DNA from: Eretmocerus hayati
Lineage: Eukaryota > Arthropoda > Insecta > Hymenoptera > Aphelinidae
NCBI GenBank assembly: GCA_029851415.1
Contig: CM056743.1
Span: 21,304,905-21,368,904, forward strand
Direction: 5' to 3'
Length of the DNA: 64,000 nt
Made by a program: the position numbers and the translations under genes. Of the stretch, positions 1-11,740 are shown piece by piece (within the stretch, counting starts at the first letter, position 1; the number at the start of each line of letters is the position of its first letter). Under the pieces are notes generated by a model. That model made no database searches. It was not told the origin of the DNA and saw nothing but the letters and a program-made list of their open reading frames with translations.

Positions 1-1799
1 TGCGTGAACAGACAGATATCACAAAGAGGAGGGAGTGGTTCTGAGATTGAAGCCTTACTCATTTTGCTCCTCAAACTTACGAAGTATTGAATAGCTCATC
101 ATTTTTCAAAAAATGTGTAGGACATAGACGCCGTAACTACCGACAAATTATCCGAATCAGGTTTCGGAGAACCTACTTGTATTCTGTCGGCCACAACAAA
201 GACCTTTTCACTCAAACATCCGGGATTAATCATACAAAATTATGCCATACTGTATGATGACTAGTGGGATATATCCCTGTGATGTCATCCGGCGCTCGGC
301 CACTCAAAGTCACTTTTAATTCATCAAACTTGAAAGAATTCTCAAGAGATGGAGGAAATATTTTAGATTTTCATCCTCAATTGCACCTTCATCTGTTGAA
401 TTTGGTCTATTCAGCCCAATCTTTTGTCTAGCCGAAAAAATGCAGGGTGCTACGTTGAACTTTCATTGCGAAATTTTCGTGACTTTTTTCCACTACAATC
501 TCCATCATTCAAAAACAACGTTCCGTAGTGAGATGCAGTTGAGCCCAATTAAAAAAAAATGAGTAAGAGACCGATTGGCACTCTCCCGATACCATTTCAT
601 CAAGCTTGTATATGCGTGATTCCGTGAAAACTGCTTTTTGACTTCTCTCTCAACGAACTACTTTTTAAAACATTTCTGTAAAACATATTTCCATATAAAA
701 AATATTGTTCATCGTGAAAATGATGCTCCCTGAATGCTTCTTTGAGTTTTAAGCTGATTTCTTACATTTTTTAAGCTCTTTCGTCAAAAAAGCCTATTTA
801 TTTTTGCAATTTTCTCATGTTTAGATGCTTACAAAATTGCATAAGATAGTATTCGCGCCTCGTTTATGAGGTTCCTTGCTTTCAAGCGATTATTTTGTCC
901 TCTTACCTGCGGTTTAGTTCGACGACCAATCGCTCAGAGGCGAGCTGATAAAACCCCATAAACACGGGGCGTAATGTACTATTTGAGCACATGTCTAGAA
1001 ATGTGGGCTTCTGAAATCAAATATTCTTTGGAAAGCTGAGGAAATGTCCTTGAACACGATCACTGGCTGAATACAGTATTATCAAGGTGAACCGAAGTCA
1101 CAGTGTTCAAGAGGTCAGGAGTGGATTAGGAGCAAACATTGAAGGATCCATCCCAATCTGGTAGTGCTAAAAGACCCGCGGCAACCTACTTTGAGTACTC
1201 GATATCAAAACTCACCATACGAACAGTTCTAGATAACGTAATCGGACTCGGCCAGTGGCCATTCAAAGATCATCTGAAAGATTTAGAACAAATTTCGCAT
1301 TTCTGCGCATGTTGTGCAGGAAGTAGAGGTTTTTGGCACAAACAGTCAAAAAAAGCCAAAAACTGCCTTCTAACTCTGCATGAAAAGCATTCTGAGAAAA
1401 TTATTCCCTAGAAGAACACAACTTTTTACATGGAAATATGTGTTTTAGAGAATAATCTAACAACTGCTCAGTGGGGAAGAAATAAAAAGCAATTTCCACA
1501 GAGTTGCCCTCGTATGTACAAGCTTGGCGAGATGGTAAGCGACGAGAGAAGAGGCGGGGGTTGGACGTGTGTTTCCGATAGGTTTTGCTCACCTTCCAAT
1601 TGCGTTGACCCACGTCTGTCTCCCTAACGTTGTTTTTAGGGAATAACAATTATAGTGGAACACATCACGAAAATTTTTCAGAAAACAGTTGAAAGCACGA
1701 TTCTCATCAGGGCACCGGAGTCCAAAAGATTCTCTCTAATCTACTAGTCAAGCGTTGATGTTGATGTTGATGTTGATATTTTGAGCAATGGGATTGAAA
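1..1799. other. No gene recognised; short microsatellite
   Basis: I see no coding region with recognisable composition or domain here. A short (GTTGAT)n tract lies at about 1757-1778. The small open frames are AT-rich and look like chance frames. Confidence 0.6.
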
Positions 1800-1878
1800 A
1801 ACATAACTCCAAACGAAATCTGAGACCGACCTATCTCTGATACATCGTTTTCTCATGGAAATACTCCGGTACCATTTT
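1800..1878. repeat. Copy of a terminal repeat also seen near 54.5 kb
   Basis: The stretch around ACGAAATCTGAGAC (about 1814-1827) and the next 45 bases match the right end of the TIR element at 53623-54533, with scattered substitutions. No partner end was found upstream, so this is probably a solo or truncated end. Confidence 0.5.
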
Positions 1879-1893
1879 TTTTTTTTTTTTCTT

Positions 1894-2276
1894 AAGGCCG
1901 TGTCGGAGTCTCGCGAAAAACGGGGTTACACTTTTCGCAATGGTTTCCTCATCAACTGAGATTGGGTTGGTTGCAAATGACTTGGAATTGCTCCAGAAAT
2001 GTGTCTCTGGTACAGTCAGTGAGGAAAAAAAGTCTCTATCTGCCTCAAAACTCGATCTACGGTACAAGCTCGCGCTCTTTGAGAATCAGAATCGGAACAT
2101 CTCGCAATTTTTTGATTTCTCCTTTGGAGTAAGAGGTTTTTATCCTCACAGATCGTACCAGAGGCACATTCCTGAAGCAATTTCAAGTCATTTACAACCA
2201 CCCCCGTCTTAATAGGTGTAAAAACCATTCCGTAAGTTGTAACCCCGTTTTGGCCCCGAGACTCCGACATGGCCTT
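1894..2276. mobile_element. Foldback MITE with terminal repeat GGCCRTGTCGGAGTCTCG
   Basis: The left end AAGGCCGTGTCGGAGTCTCG and the reverse complement of the right end are nearly identical. Inverted similarity runs about 190 bp inward on each side, to a centre near 2085, so almost the whole element is one imperfect hairpin. The flanks read TTAA and TTGA next to the GGCC ends, a possible 4-bp target duplication. No transposase is encoded; the small open frames on both strands are mirror images. The superfamily is not assigned. Confidence 0.75.
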
Positions 2277-3807
2277 GAGTCACCGAAACACGAAGGAATT
2301 TCTTGATACTGACATCTTTTGCCATTTTATGAATGATGATATAGCATTAGTGCAGGAATAAGCATGACTCCAAAAATCACAGATCAAACTTCAGGCTAAC
2401 TCGATTGAGATTCTGTTCTGTCCTCCGGCATCGAGATATCAAGTTGTGAATGTATATGTCATAGGCCGATGGAGATTTTAGGACGATAACTATCATCCTA
2501 GGCAGGGACGATAGCTATCGGCCAACCGATGAGATTCGTCGCGTTGCGGGAGAACTGGAAGCTGTTGCGAGCTCCCTCCAACGGTTCATATGACGTTCTG
2601 CTCAGATTTAAATAGATACAACTGATTCAAAACATCACGTGAAGGTAAACTGCGAAGTGCGGACCAGTTTGAGATTCACCACGGAATCGACAGTGTACAT
2701 TTCCTCGCACAAACTTCGATAAATTTTTGTTATTCGTCGATTAAGATGTAGAACAATACGATAACGTTTCATTGAGTAATCTAATCTCCGGATCACCTAG
2801 TTTCAAAAAGATCGATCGAGATTCGATAAACCAAAACTTGTCACATTAATGAAGAGCCACACATGAACTGTAGGATTATCAAACCCCACTAATTTTCATA
2901 CAGTGTATATTTGGGCTTCTTATCTTTTTCAATATAATTTTGGGCCCAAAATGGGAAAATCAGTCATTCCATTTCAAAGAAACATACTGATAACGGTAGA
3001 TCCCAGATACAGAGATAGAAATCCGTTTACGTCGAAAATTGGGAAAAATTTGTCTGGATGATCAAATTTTTATATCGGGTTGGGAATTATTTCTTCTCTA
3101 ACCTCTAAATTTTCCTTCTCGAGTTTACCGACCATATATTTTGCTGCACTGACATTGTCTATGAGGAGTTAAAGTCGATCTCATTGGGAACCCACTTGTT
3201 TAGACGAATAGTCGATTTGCTGGATTACTCACAAGATCTTCTCTGACTCATGCAGAGAATCCTGCTGGCGCCTTTCTACTTGATCGCATACTTATTCAGT
3301 GAATATTTCGCATCAGATTCTTCAAACACCAGATCGCCCCTCTCACAAACTATGAAAAAAGATCTGTAATTGATTATTTCTAAGTCAACTTATTTCACTT
3401 TTCAATGAATAACCGTTTAAAATCCCAATTTTTTTTGTATGCCTAGAAAGAGGATCTTTTTCGTGGTAAGCTCATGATTAATCAAAGATTCGACTAATCC
3501 TGGTGAAACTAATTCAGAATCCTAAAAAAAAATTGAGACTATTTTCCCTGCGTTTATCCTGTGCTTCTTTACATCGAGGTGTAAAATCTTTGAAAATGAA
3601 AAAAGCTAATTTTGTGCTTAGGCTCATGTAGGTAATATTCCAGCAAGGGGGTTCGGTTGTAGGCTAAGTAAAGCGAGGTCACAAATACTTGAAGTTGGAA
3701 AGATTTATAACACACAAATCTTCAGCGTTATGAATACTAATTTTACACCCCATGACTGAAAATTCCCAATTTTGCGAACCACGCTCGCGGTAAAGTTGTG
3801 TGAGCTT
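2277..3807. other. No gene recognised; possible solo TIR at 2453-2520
   Basis: No coding region is recognised. Around 2453 a segment ATATGTCATAGGCCGAT resembles the outer terminal repeat ATATGTCGTAGGCCGAT of the foldback at 49234-51726. It is followed by a small palindrome built on CGATAGCTATCG-like sequence (about 2493-2522). Confidence 0.45.
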
Positions 3808-4755
3808 TCATGGACATGAGTCATCCTTCTTAGCCTGAAGGTTTTTGGGCGATGTTCGGAGATTTTTCTGGAGATTTATGTGTATGTGGTACATGATGAA
3901 AGGAGGTGGAAAGCACAGCTTTTAGGCTCCAAAAACCATCATCCTTGCGAGTATGGCGACGCATTTTAGTTCTTTAAATTCCTAAAACAATTCGATTTCT
4001 CATTTTCTCTACTAATTTCTCAACAATATAGCACTGTATGGGGAATTACCCAAAACATATATTTAGACGTTGAATGAGCTGAATTCTACGAAAAAAATGC
4101 GTTGAGTCTGGAGAAAGTCAACATAACCTCCATAAAGCTACTTTTGAGCAAGAAACTGATTTTTCCCTCTAGGAGGAATTCTATCTGAAATTTGACATAA
4201 CTGATCACTCGCTGAGTTTTCCTTCGAAAATCATTTTGACCAGATTGGGACTCGGATGGGGTTGTCCGCTATTATTACAGCCTCAGAAGCAGGATGGGTA
4301 AAACAGTCCAAAACTCGTAATTCGAGAGGGAGACTCATCACACCAGGCAGAAAAACTTTGAGTCAGAAATGGTGCATCGACCGGACAATGATTTTGTTGT
4401 GTAATTTTTGACGTAGGGATTGAATCCGGCTATAGTTTTGCACCTAGGCGTCGGGATTTTTTTTAACCGTAAAATACTAAATTCCTAAGAACGGCGTTTT
4501 GAACCTTTTTTGCTAATTTTGTGAATTGATTACTGTTGTGGCACTTCCTTGGAGTGGGACAGAGGCGTTTCAGAAGCTATTAGTGCCTACCTAATCTGAC
4601 CTGCTGAATACGACGGCAGTATTTTGAAAGGGCTGGGACGCGTTCCAGAAAAATGACAAGATAACTTTATGAGTTGCTGTCAGCCAAATTTGACCGATTT
4701 CGCAATCAATCTCAAAAAGTCCAAGAACATGATCAGGAACATCATTTTTAATCTC
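3808..4755 (+). repeat. Dispersed ~0.95-kb repeat, copy 1
   Basis: This segment is collinear with 9085-10045 in the same orientation. Shared landmarks in order are: a variant of CAAAACATATATTT, GTCAACATAACCTC, a 'rCCGGACAA' stretch, TTTTTTTAA followed by an AAATA run, CCTGCTGAAYACG, and a closing AATTTGACSRATTT...CTCAATMAATCTC block. Copies differ by many substitutions and small indels, so they are old. No terminal repeats or coding capacity are evident; family unknown. Confidence 0.65.
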
Positions 4756-5560
4756 ACGAGAACATATTTTCTTCGTATTCATACATTTATTGAGGAAAAA
4801 TTATTTGCATAAGCCCAGAGGTAGATGGGTCGAATGTACAGGTATAATTCAGTTAAGAACCTCTTGATCAATTCCTGGGGGAAGCTCAATCATTATAGTA
4901 AATGTGTCAAATCTCGAGTATTTGAACCTACGGGACACTAAAATTTCTGAAATGGTCTCCTATTGGTACTATGATACGATATCAGAAGTCCCGGAGACCT
5001 ATAGTCTGGTAATATCAAGGAATCATAGATACATCATTGGAATGCAATGTTTACATTGTTTCCCACCACAAGCTCATGTGGCCATTCTAATGGTTTTGTC
5101 TCAGGAAAATTGAATGAAAACATTCAGCAAAAAACATACCAACTTGGGGTGGTTGGAAAGGGCTATCTGTCTTGTTCACTAAGCTTTTCGAGCTACTGAA
5201 ATCTCTATCCGTCACTTTGATTATAATTGACCAAAAAATCCGGTGTCTCATTTTTAATCTACCGTACTCAAAAATCAAATTCGCCGCATATCGTGTCCAA
5301 TCAAGCTTGATAAATCCAAATTTGAACCATGTTTTCACTTTCGAATACCAAGGAAAAAATCCAACTCAGTTTTGCATAAACCGTGCGCAATCAAAATCTT
5401 TTGTAGTTGCAAGTGAGGCCCAAGATATCCATGACGAGGGCCACGATCGAATTCTCGTACAGGCTATCAGTACAGATCTTTGCTGCAGGCTGCATCAGAG
5501 ATAGCGGCTAAAAATGGTAAAAAGTAAAAAAGTAAGAAAATGAAACAGAGAGTCTGAGGC
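4756..5560. other. No gene recognised
   Basis: Open frames at 4904-5113 and 5172-5504 have no recognisable domain or coding composition. I treat the stretch as intergenic sequence upstream of the gene at 6.1 kb. Confidence 0.5.
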
Positions 5561-5949
5561 TGAGTTTTGCCGCACGCATGCGCTCACACGCAGCTCTCTC
5601 GTGCCGGCAAATATATACAGATTATATACCCGCGGCAGGGTGATGGCATCGTGTGAGTAGTAAGCTCTCGTGGCCGGCTAACATCATCCAGACAATCAGT
5701 CGTCCGCGACTGTTCGAACTGCGCGCGCGAGAACGCAACGTGGGGGCCAGCGCTTTGAGCAACCCTAAAACAAAACCGTCTTCGTTTAATAAGAAATTGA
5801 TCACAGAACAAAATTGCTGTTTCACAGTTAAAAAATTGCTCTAATTTTTTCATATCTACCTAGTGAATTTTTCATATTATTCAGTGTATTGGTGCAAGCT
5901 CGCGAGTGATAAAAAAGTGACAGTGAAAAAAGCTTTTCCAATAAAAAAT
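5561..5949 (+). promoter_or_regulatory. Putative promoter and 5' leader of the 6.1-kb gene
   Basis: From about 5570 to 5765 base composition shifts to GC- and CpG-richer sequence with several CGCGCG-type stretches, unlike the AT-rich surroundings. It lies just upstream of the only convincing coding exon. An initiator-like TCAGT occurs at 5881, but I see no good TATA box or downstream element at the proper spacing. The assignment rests on position and composition only. Confidence 0.3.
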
Positions 5950-6003
5950 ATGTGCTGGGTCATCGTTGAGATGGATCCGACCGGATGGTCACCCCCGCTC
6001 TAG
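5950..6003 (+). other. Upstream ORF of 17 codons in the presumed leader
   Basis: An ATG at 5950 opens a 17-codon frame that stops with TAG at 6001-6003, ahead of the main start at 6133 or 6181. If the leader is unspliced, this uORF would be met first by scanning ribosomes. The Kozak context (AAAAAT before ATG) is ordinary. It could equally be removed in an unseen intron. Confidence 0.3.
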
Positions 6004-6132
6004 CTATGTGTTTTTTATCAATAAATGGACCCGTGAACTCGCCAAATAAATTGGCAAACAGGATCAGAAGGAAATTTTTGTGATGGATGGCAATATATAT
6101 ATTGAATTTTAAGAAAGCAGTGGAAAAGATCA

Positions 6133-7440
6133 ATGACAAGTGCGGCGTGGGAGCTGAAAATTTTTGATGGGTCGAAAAAAATGAAATCAATTCCGACTAT
6201 AAGGATGCCATTTTCTATGTGGCATAGGCCAATGCTACCGGTTACCTTACTGCTGGGGTTAATATTGTTATTGGTCCCAGTTAGCGAGGTAACTGGCCAT
6301 CATCACAATAGAGATGACACTGCCTCAGATGCCTCTCATCACGAGCAACATCGGCATCGTCATCACCACCGCCACTATGACAATCATGAAAACCACCATA
6401 AACGCTGTCCTTCTCACCATCACCAGGACGATGAAAACACAATCCAGGCTGCCAGATCTGGTCCTAATTTAGAGAACGTCGACGAATATTCAAAATTCTG
6501 GTCTAGGCACGAACCTGAAACTCAAAACAGACACGATAGGCTGGGCACTATGGCACACCGTCATTCAGGCCACCATCTGAAAGTCAAACCATTATCGAAA
6601 GAAGGTGAAGAAATTTCCGAAGAAGTAGATGTGGATGATCCCCGGTGGCAAGAGGTTCGTAAACCGTGGAAAAAAAATCAAGATGAAGAGGTTGATAGGG
6701 ATGAACTATTTGCCCAGCAGTATTCGAGAAAACGACAAAATAAAGTAGCTAAAGTTCGATCGCGGCATCGCCAGCAGGTTTGGCGACCAAACCACCAAAA
6801 TGATTTCGAAGACAATGACAGAGATGATAATGAGTTCCAAGAAGACGATTTGAATAATGAACAAGAAAACTATGCAAGAAAATTGAACCAACAGGACGAA
6901 AGTTCGTTTCAAAAATCCCGCGTAAGTTCAAAATTAAGCGATTGGCATCAGCGAACGAGAATACGAAAACCGGAAACCACAACAGCCAGGATTGACAATG
7001 AACTCATACGAGATGGTCTCGAAGATGAGGAACAGGAAGATGAAGATGATGTGTGGCTAGATGTCGAACAAGAAGATGAAGGTGAAATGGATAACGATTT
7101 TTATGAAAATGACGAGCCGGTTCTGGATACCAGGCCACCCCTTAAAACTTACGATGATATAATCAGAAGACTTACAGAAGGTAGGGTTACCTCCACCTCG
7201 ACCCAGAGTCCGAAAAAATTTCACCGAGGATTTCAGGCTCATTTGAAATGGGATTCTCACGAAAATTTAAGACACAACAGTGGTGAATCAAATTCACCTA
7301 GAGTGCTCAAATTTATAGACGGTAGTCTTGCCACGGCTGAAAGCCGGACTCAGCCTGGGAAAAGGCACGATTCGACTATGCAAAAGAAGAAGGTTGAGGA
7401 ACTGGAACAAAATTCAGAATCGTCGGGCGTCGCAAATACG
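6133..7440 (+). CDS. First coding exon of a secreted His-rich, acidic protein (partial gene)
   Basis: The exon has 436 codons, ending in phase 0 at 7440 before the splice donor GTGAGTAG; reading on adds only six codons and a stop at 7461, so the true protein continues in an unseen exon. In-frame ATGs fall at codons 1, 17, 25 and 29. Met17 (6181) gives the best signal peptide: a basic start, a hydrophobic core at about residues 35-50 (rich in Leu, Val and Ile), then a likely cleavage after Gly55. The predicted mature protein opens with a His cluster (about 17 His between residues 56 and 98, with a single Cys), followed by a hydrophilic, Arg/Lys- and Glu/Asp-rich low-complexity region. A strongly acidic run lies at about residues 294-329, next to a more structured PPLKTYDDIIRRLTEG segment. 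I do not recognise the family. A secreted metal-binding, matrix or prohormone-like role is only a guess from composition. Coding status is supported by the long AT-region ORF, the signal peptide and the donor. Confidence 0.8.
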
Positions 7441-9084
7441 GTGAGTAGCGTAGTTTTTTAAATTGATAACTTTGATCGACCACATAGGCATGATACATTT
7501 TTACACGTAGGATATTCTAATGTGTGATGTATCGAGGGAGGGCTCTCCCCTAATTCTCGCAAGAATTGAAGAATGATAAAAGATGCGAGGAGACATTTTA
7601 TATTTAGACATTTTATATGTGATGAATTATTCAGCGGGGAGCGCAGTATTTCAACTGATCGGTGACCATGATAATTTTACTCCATAAAAGATGCGAGTAA
7701 TGTAAGATGAATGTATCATGGATTACTGTCAAAAGAGCTTAGTATGATAAGAAGTGCTTGGGGATCATTTCTGAGATGATAAAATTTGATAGATTCTTGA
7801 AGAATACCCAGAAAACGTGAATATTATCTCAATGACGTCGAGATACAGAGAAAAACTGCGTGCTAGGAAACTGCTCGGTCCATTGTCGATTACTAAAAAG
7901 AATAGAACCAAAATGCATGAAAATTAGATGCTTTTGTTTAAAATTATCTTAATTCAAGATCGTGGCTTGAATTCCATATTGAGGGCAGAATCACAAATCC
8001 AGGTCATAGATTGGGATCGTTTCGGATCAAGAGGTTGATTCTTAGCGATAATTTAGATCCCAATACAAATCGTCTGATGAGTGCAAAGTAAGATGCTTTG
8101 GCAAATTCTTTAGAAGATTGATGATCACTTCATTTAAAATGAGTGGCAACTCACATCCAATTTCATGGGCAGCTTTCATTCCATTATAGGTTAATCTTGA
8201 AGTTAAATTATTCTCCCAATCACAAATCTTCCTTATCGCAGATTTTACGAGCGAAATTCGAATCAAAAGATATTTTTAAAAACCCGGATTCGGGGTTCCC
8301 CGAAAATAATGAGAGAGTTACCATAGATTTGTTATTACAGTACTGTATTATCAATCAATTTCACGAGTCAGTAAACACACATGTGATAGCTAATGGACTA
8401 TTATTAGATAAATCTTCCAAGATCTTTTATCTAAAGAATGTCGTAGTAACGTAAAATTTGTGCATTAGTCGTCAGACTGGTGTACTATCATTGATACGAC
8501 GAGATGATGCTGATGAGATTGAATCAATCAGTGTTTTTTTCACGTGAATCTATCAGTTACAGAATGTGTCTACGAATGACCCACTACTCATTTGTGGCGT
8601 AAGAGAAGCAAAGTGGTGACAAATTGATCCGTACAGACAAGTTTTGAATGAAATCTATACTCATCTTGACACGTGTGATGGAATCTGATTCTCAATCTAT
8701 GTTGAAAGGCATTTTTATTGGCCACCATAAATTTTCTCTGATAAATGTCAAGGCACTCGGATGGAGTCGTTTGTCTAATTTCAGCCGTATTTCTTGTCCT
8801 GAGATCACATTGTGTAATCAGCTTGAATATATAAATTTATTCATGCAAAAAGGAGCTTTCAATGTTAATTTTCCAAATTGACTGTCTCAAAGTCCATATT
8901 AGCGTTCTTAAAATAAGTTATCCGAACAAATTTTTGCTGAAAACCCGTTCAACCACCTTTCGTCGAATCCTTATTAATGTGATCGGAATCATGGATATTA
9001 ATAATAATGCAATGAAATGCTCTTGCATGCTCTCTCGTATTTTATCATCAAGCCAACCGACCGTCTCTAAAAGTCTTTCGAGTA
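7441..9084. other. Start of intron; no other gene recognised
   Basis: The sequence begins with the donor GTGAGTAG and is AT-rich. Open frames at 8143-8454, 8648-8881 and 8862-9149 show no domain or coding bias. No convincing acceptor plus in-phase exon continuing the 6.1-kb gene was found here. Confidence 0.5.
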
Positions 9085-10045
9085 TGAATATGAGCCATTC
9101 TTTTGAATATTGCCAACTTTCGAGTCGAAGGTCAAAGATTTTCCCGTAACTTCATAGATACATGTATTATATGATGAGAGAAAATGGAAAGCAAAGTTTT
9201 TAAGTTCCGAAGTAAAGCCATCCGTGCAAATTTGGCGCCCTATTTTAATTCTGAAAACTCCTGAAGAATTCCATTTTTCAATTTTTTGATTGATTTCTCA
9301 CCAGTGTAGGATCCGATGTAGAAATTCTTTCAAAACATATATTTCAACGTAAAAAAGGTGGATTTTCCCCAAGTTAGTACTTTCAGATTCGTAAAAGGTC
9401 AACATAACCTCAAAAAATGGTTCCTCCAAAGAAGCTTGGTTTTTGGGTCTTGGGTCCTATTTTATCCCAAATTTGATATTTTTGTTGGATTTCTCGTCAA
9501 ATTTTATGTCGATAATTGGTTTGAGCGGATTGGGCTCAGGATGGAGCTTGATGACTATAATGATGACTTGAGAAGCGCAGGATCTCAAAAATAGGGCTAA
9601 ATTGAGTGTATCGGGATGGAGACCGGTTACACGACCGGACAACAAAATATCGGATCAGAAATAGTGCATTGATCGAGCAATATCTTTTTTGGATATTCTT
9701 CAACGTAGAAACCGAATGCGACCCGAGTTTTGCATCTAAACATCAGGAATTTTTTTAAATTGCAAAATAGTGAATTTCTGACAAAACTGCATTTCTAACA
9801 TTTTTTGCTGATTTTAACACATGGTTCTGGTAGTGCAACCTTGTAACAGGCCTAGAGCGTATTCGAACCATGATCACTTACGTATTTTGCCCTGCTGAAC
9901 ACGTTGACAGTGGTTTTAAGGGGTTAACATTTATTCGAAAGGATTGACAAACTGATTCTTTGAGTTGCCATCAACAGAATTTGACGAATTTCTCAATAAA
10001 TCTCGAAGGAACTCACAAAATTTACAAGAAACATCCTTTCGAAGT
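9085..10045 (+). repeat. Dispersed ~0.95-kb repeat, copy 2
   Basis: Collinear with 3808-4755, in the same orientation. Landmarks shared with copy 1 include TCAAAACATATATTTCAACGT (about 9331), GTCAACATAACCTC (9400) and CCTGCTGAACACG (about 9891). Identity by eye is moderate, so the duplication is old. No protein coding is recognised; the 78-aa frame at 9358-9594 is not conserved in copy 1. Confidence 0.65.
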
Positions 10046-11740
10046 TCAAGGAAGCGCATTTTTCTTCATATCTTCAAAGTCTCCAAAAACAAAAAAAAAA
10101 CCTCCACCGCTGCAAGGAGCTCATCACAGATACTCCCAAGCTCTCACCAAAAACTAATTCCCAAAATACAAAGAAATGTTCATGTGCACCTGCTTCCATC
10201 ACTTTTCAACAACCATCATATGCATATCGTTGCAGCTACATTTCACGCAACGTAAAGTGCGGGATAGATCTCAATCGAGAGCATAAAGCCTTTTTCTCAC
10301 ATGTAAATTTCGCTTGAGGGGTCAGAATGTCTGTGGATTCTCGCGCATACAACGAAAAGAGCCAAGAATGCGAAAAATAGGCCACAACGAGTAATCCACG
10401 CACGCGCTTGGTCCCGCGAGCGCTTTCAGGATTTTCGCGCTTGATGCAAAAAGGGCATATGGCAATAAGGCAAAATACTTATACGGATCGACGTAAGACG
10501 AGCAACGCCCACGTAACTTGCAGACTCAAGAAAGAGATAATCCAATGCAGCAAAAAAAAAGGAGTGATCCTCCCGTATGTTGATAATTGCCGCGGGTGTG
10601 TGAGCCTGACATTCAGCGATTTTTGAATGAGATTAAATACACTTTGAAGACGACGGGGGTCCATACGGCTTCCACCACGCTTGAGACGTTTGAATTGGGT
10701 GGTGTGATGAATAGCTCAGGTTAACCATAAGAAACCCGATGATAGCTTGCTCATTATACAAGCCGATTGAGATTGACTCCCGTCGAGATTTGAAACAGAG
10801 ATATTATCTAATTTTATTCACTAGAATGAACTGACTTTATACTTCATCTGAACCCCAAAAAGTAGTTTTGTGGATTGGAGGACCGTGTTTCTGGAGAAGC
10901 TACGAATTCTTCTCAATTCCTTTGAGATGAGCAGTTACCCTAGTAGAAATGTGACCAATTTTTTTGGCCACTCATGCAATATATAGATATAGTGGCAATG
11001 CAATTAGGTTAGACTTGGTAAAAATGCTCACAATTTTTACCAGGATAAAGATCAATACCAAGCTGTAGTGAATGTTGGCAACCAGTACTCTCAATTTTTG
11101 TTGAAATTTATGATCTCAACATTCTCGTTCTCCAGGCACAGTCCAGTTATTTGCAAGCTTTAGAAATTTGGACTCGTTCTGGATCACTTCCTTATGATTT
11201 CAAACAATTTTAAATATATGATGCGCACATTACTGTAAAAAAACAACATTCCTATTTTCGTGGGCGCAACTGTCATCGGAAATAACGACAGGAATCATAC
11301 AACTTTTATCCTCTGTCTCAGTAAAATTGGTTAAATCCGGAACAGAATTACGTTATTATCGTGAAATTTGACTAATGCACGAGAATTCGTCACACTCTGA
11401 CCGAATTGTCTTAAAAATATACCTTTAATGTACCCCATCTTTTATCATGTAGAAAAATTGAAATATCAAATGAAATTAGTGGTGGGATGATAAAAGTAGA
11501 CAGCCAAAGTTGTACACGATATAAGACGGAAAAATTGAAAATAACTTCAAAAAATGATGGAAAGAATGGGCGTTTGCTTTATGAGCATGTTTTGAGAAAA
11601 TGGAGAAATCGGCGTTAATTCAGTTTCAAAGTGAAATCTCGACATTTGACTGAAAAGGTCTCCATTGTAGTGGCATCTGAATTTTGATTGAGGTATCACT
11701 TTTTGTCTGTTATAGTATCAAAAAGTTATGATAGGATGCA
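10046..11740. other. No gene recognised
   Basis: This is AT-rich sequence with several homopolymer A runs (for example near 10090 and 10552) and no supported gene or repeat boundary. Confidence 0.5.
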
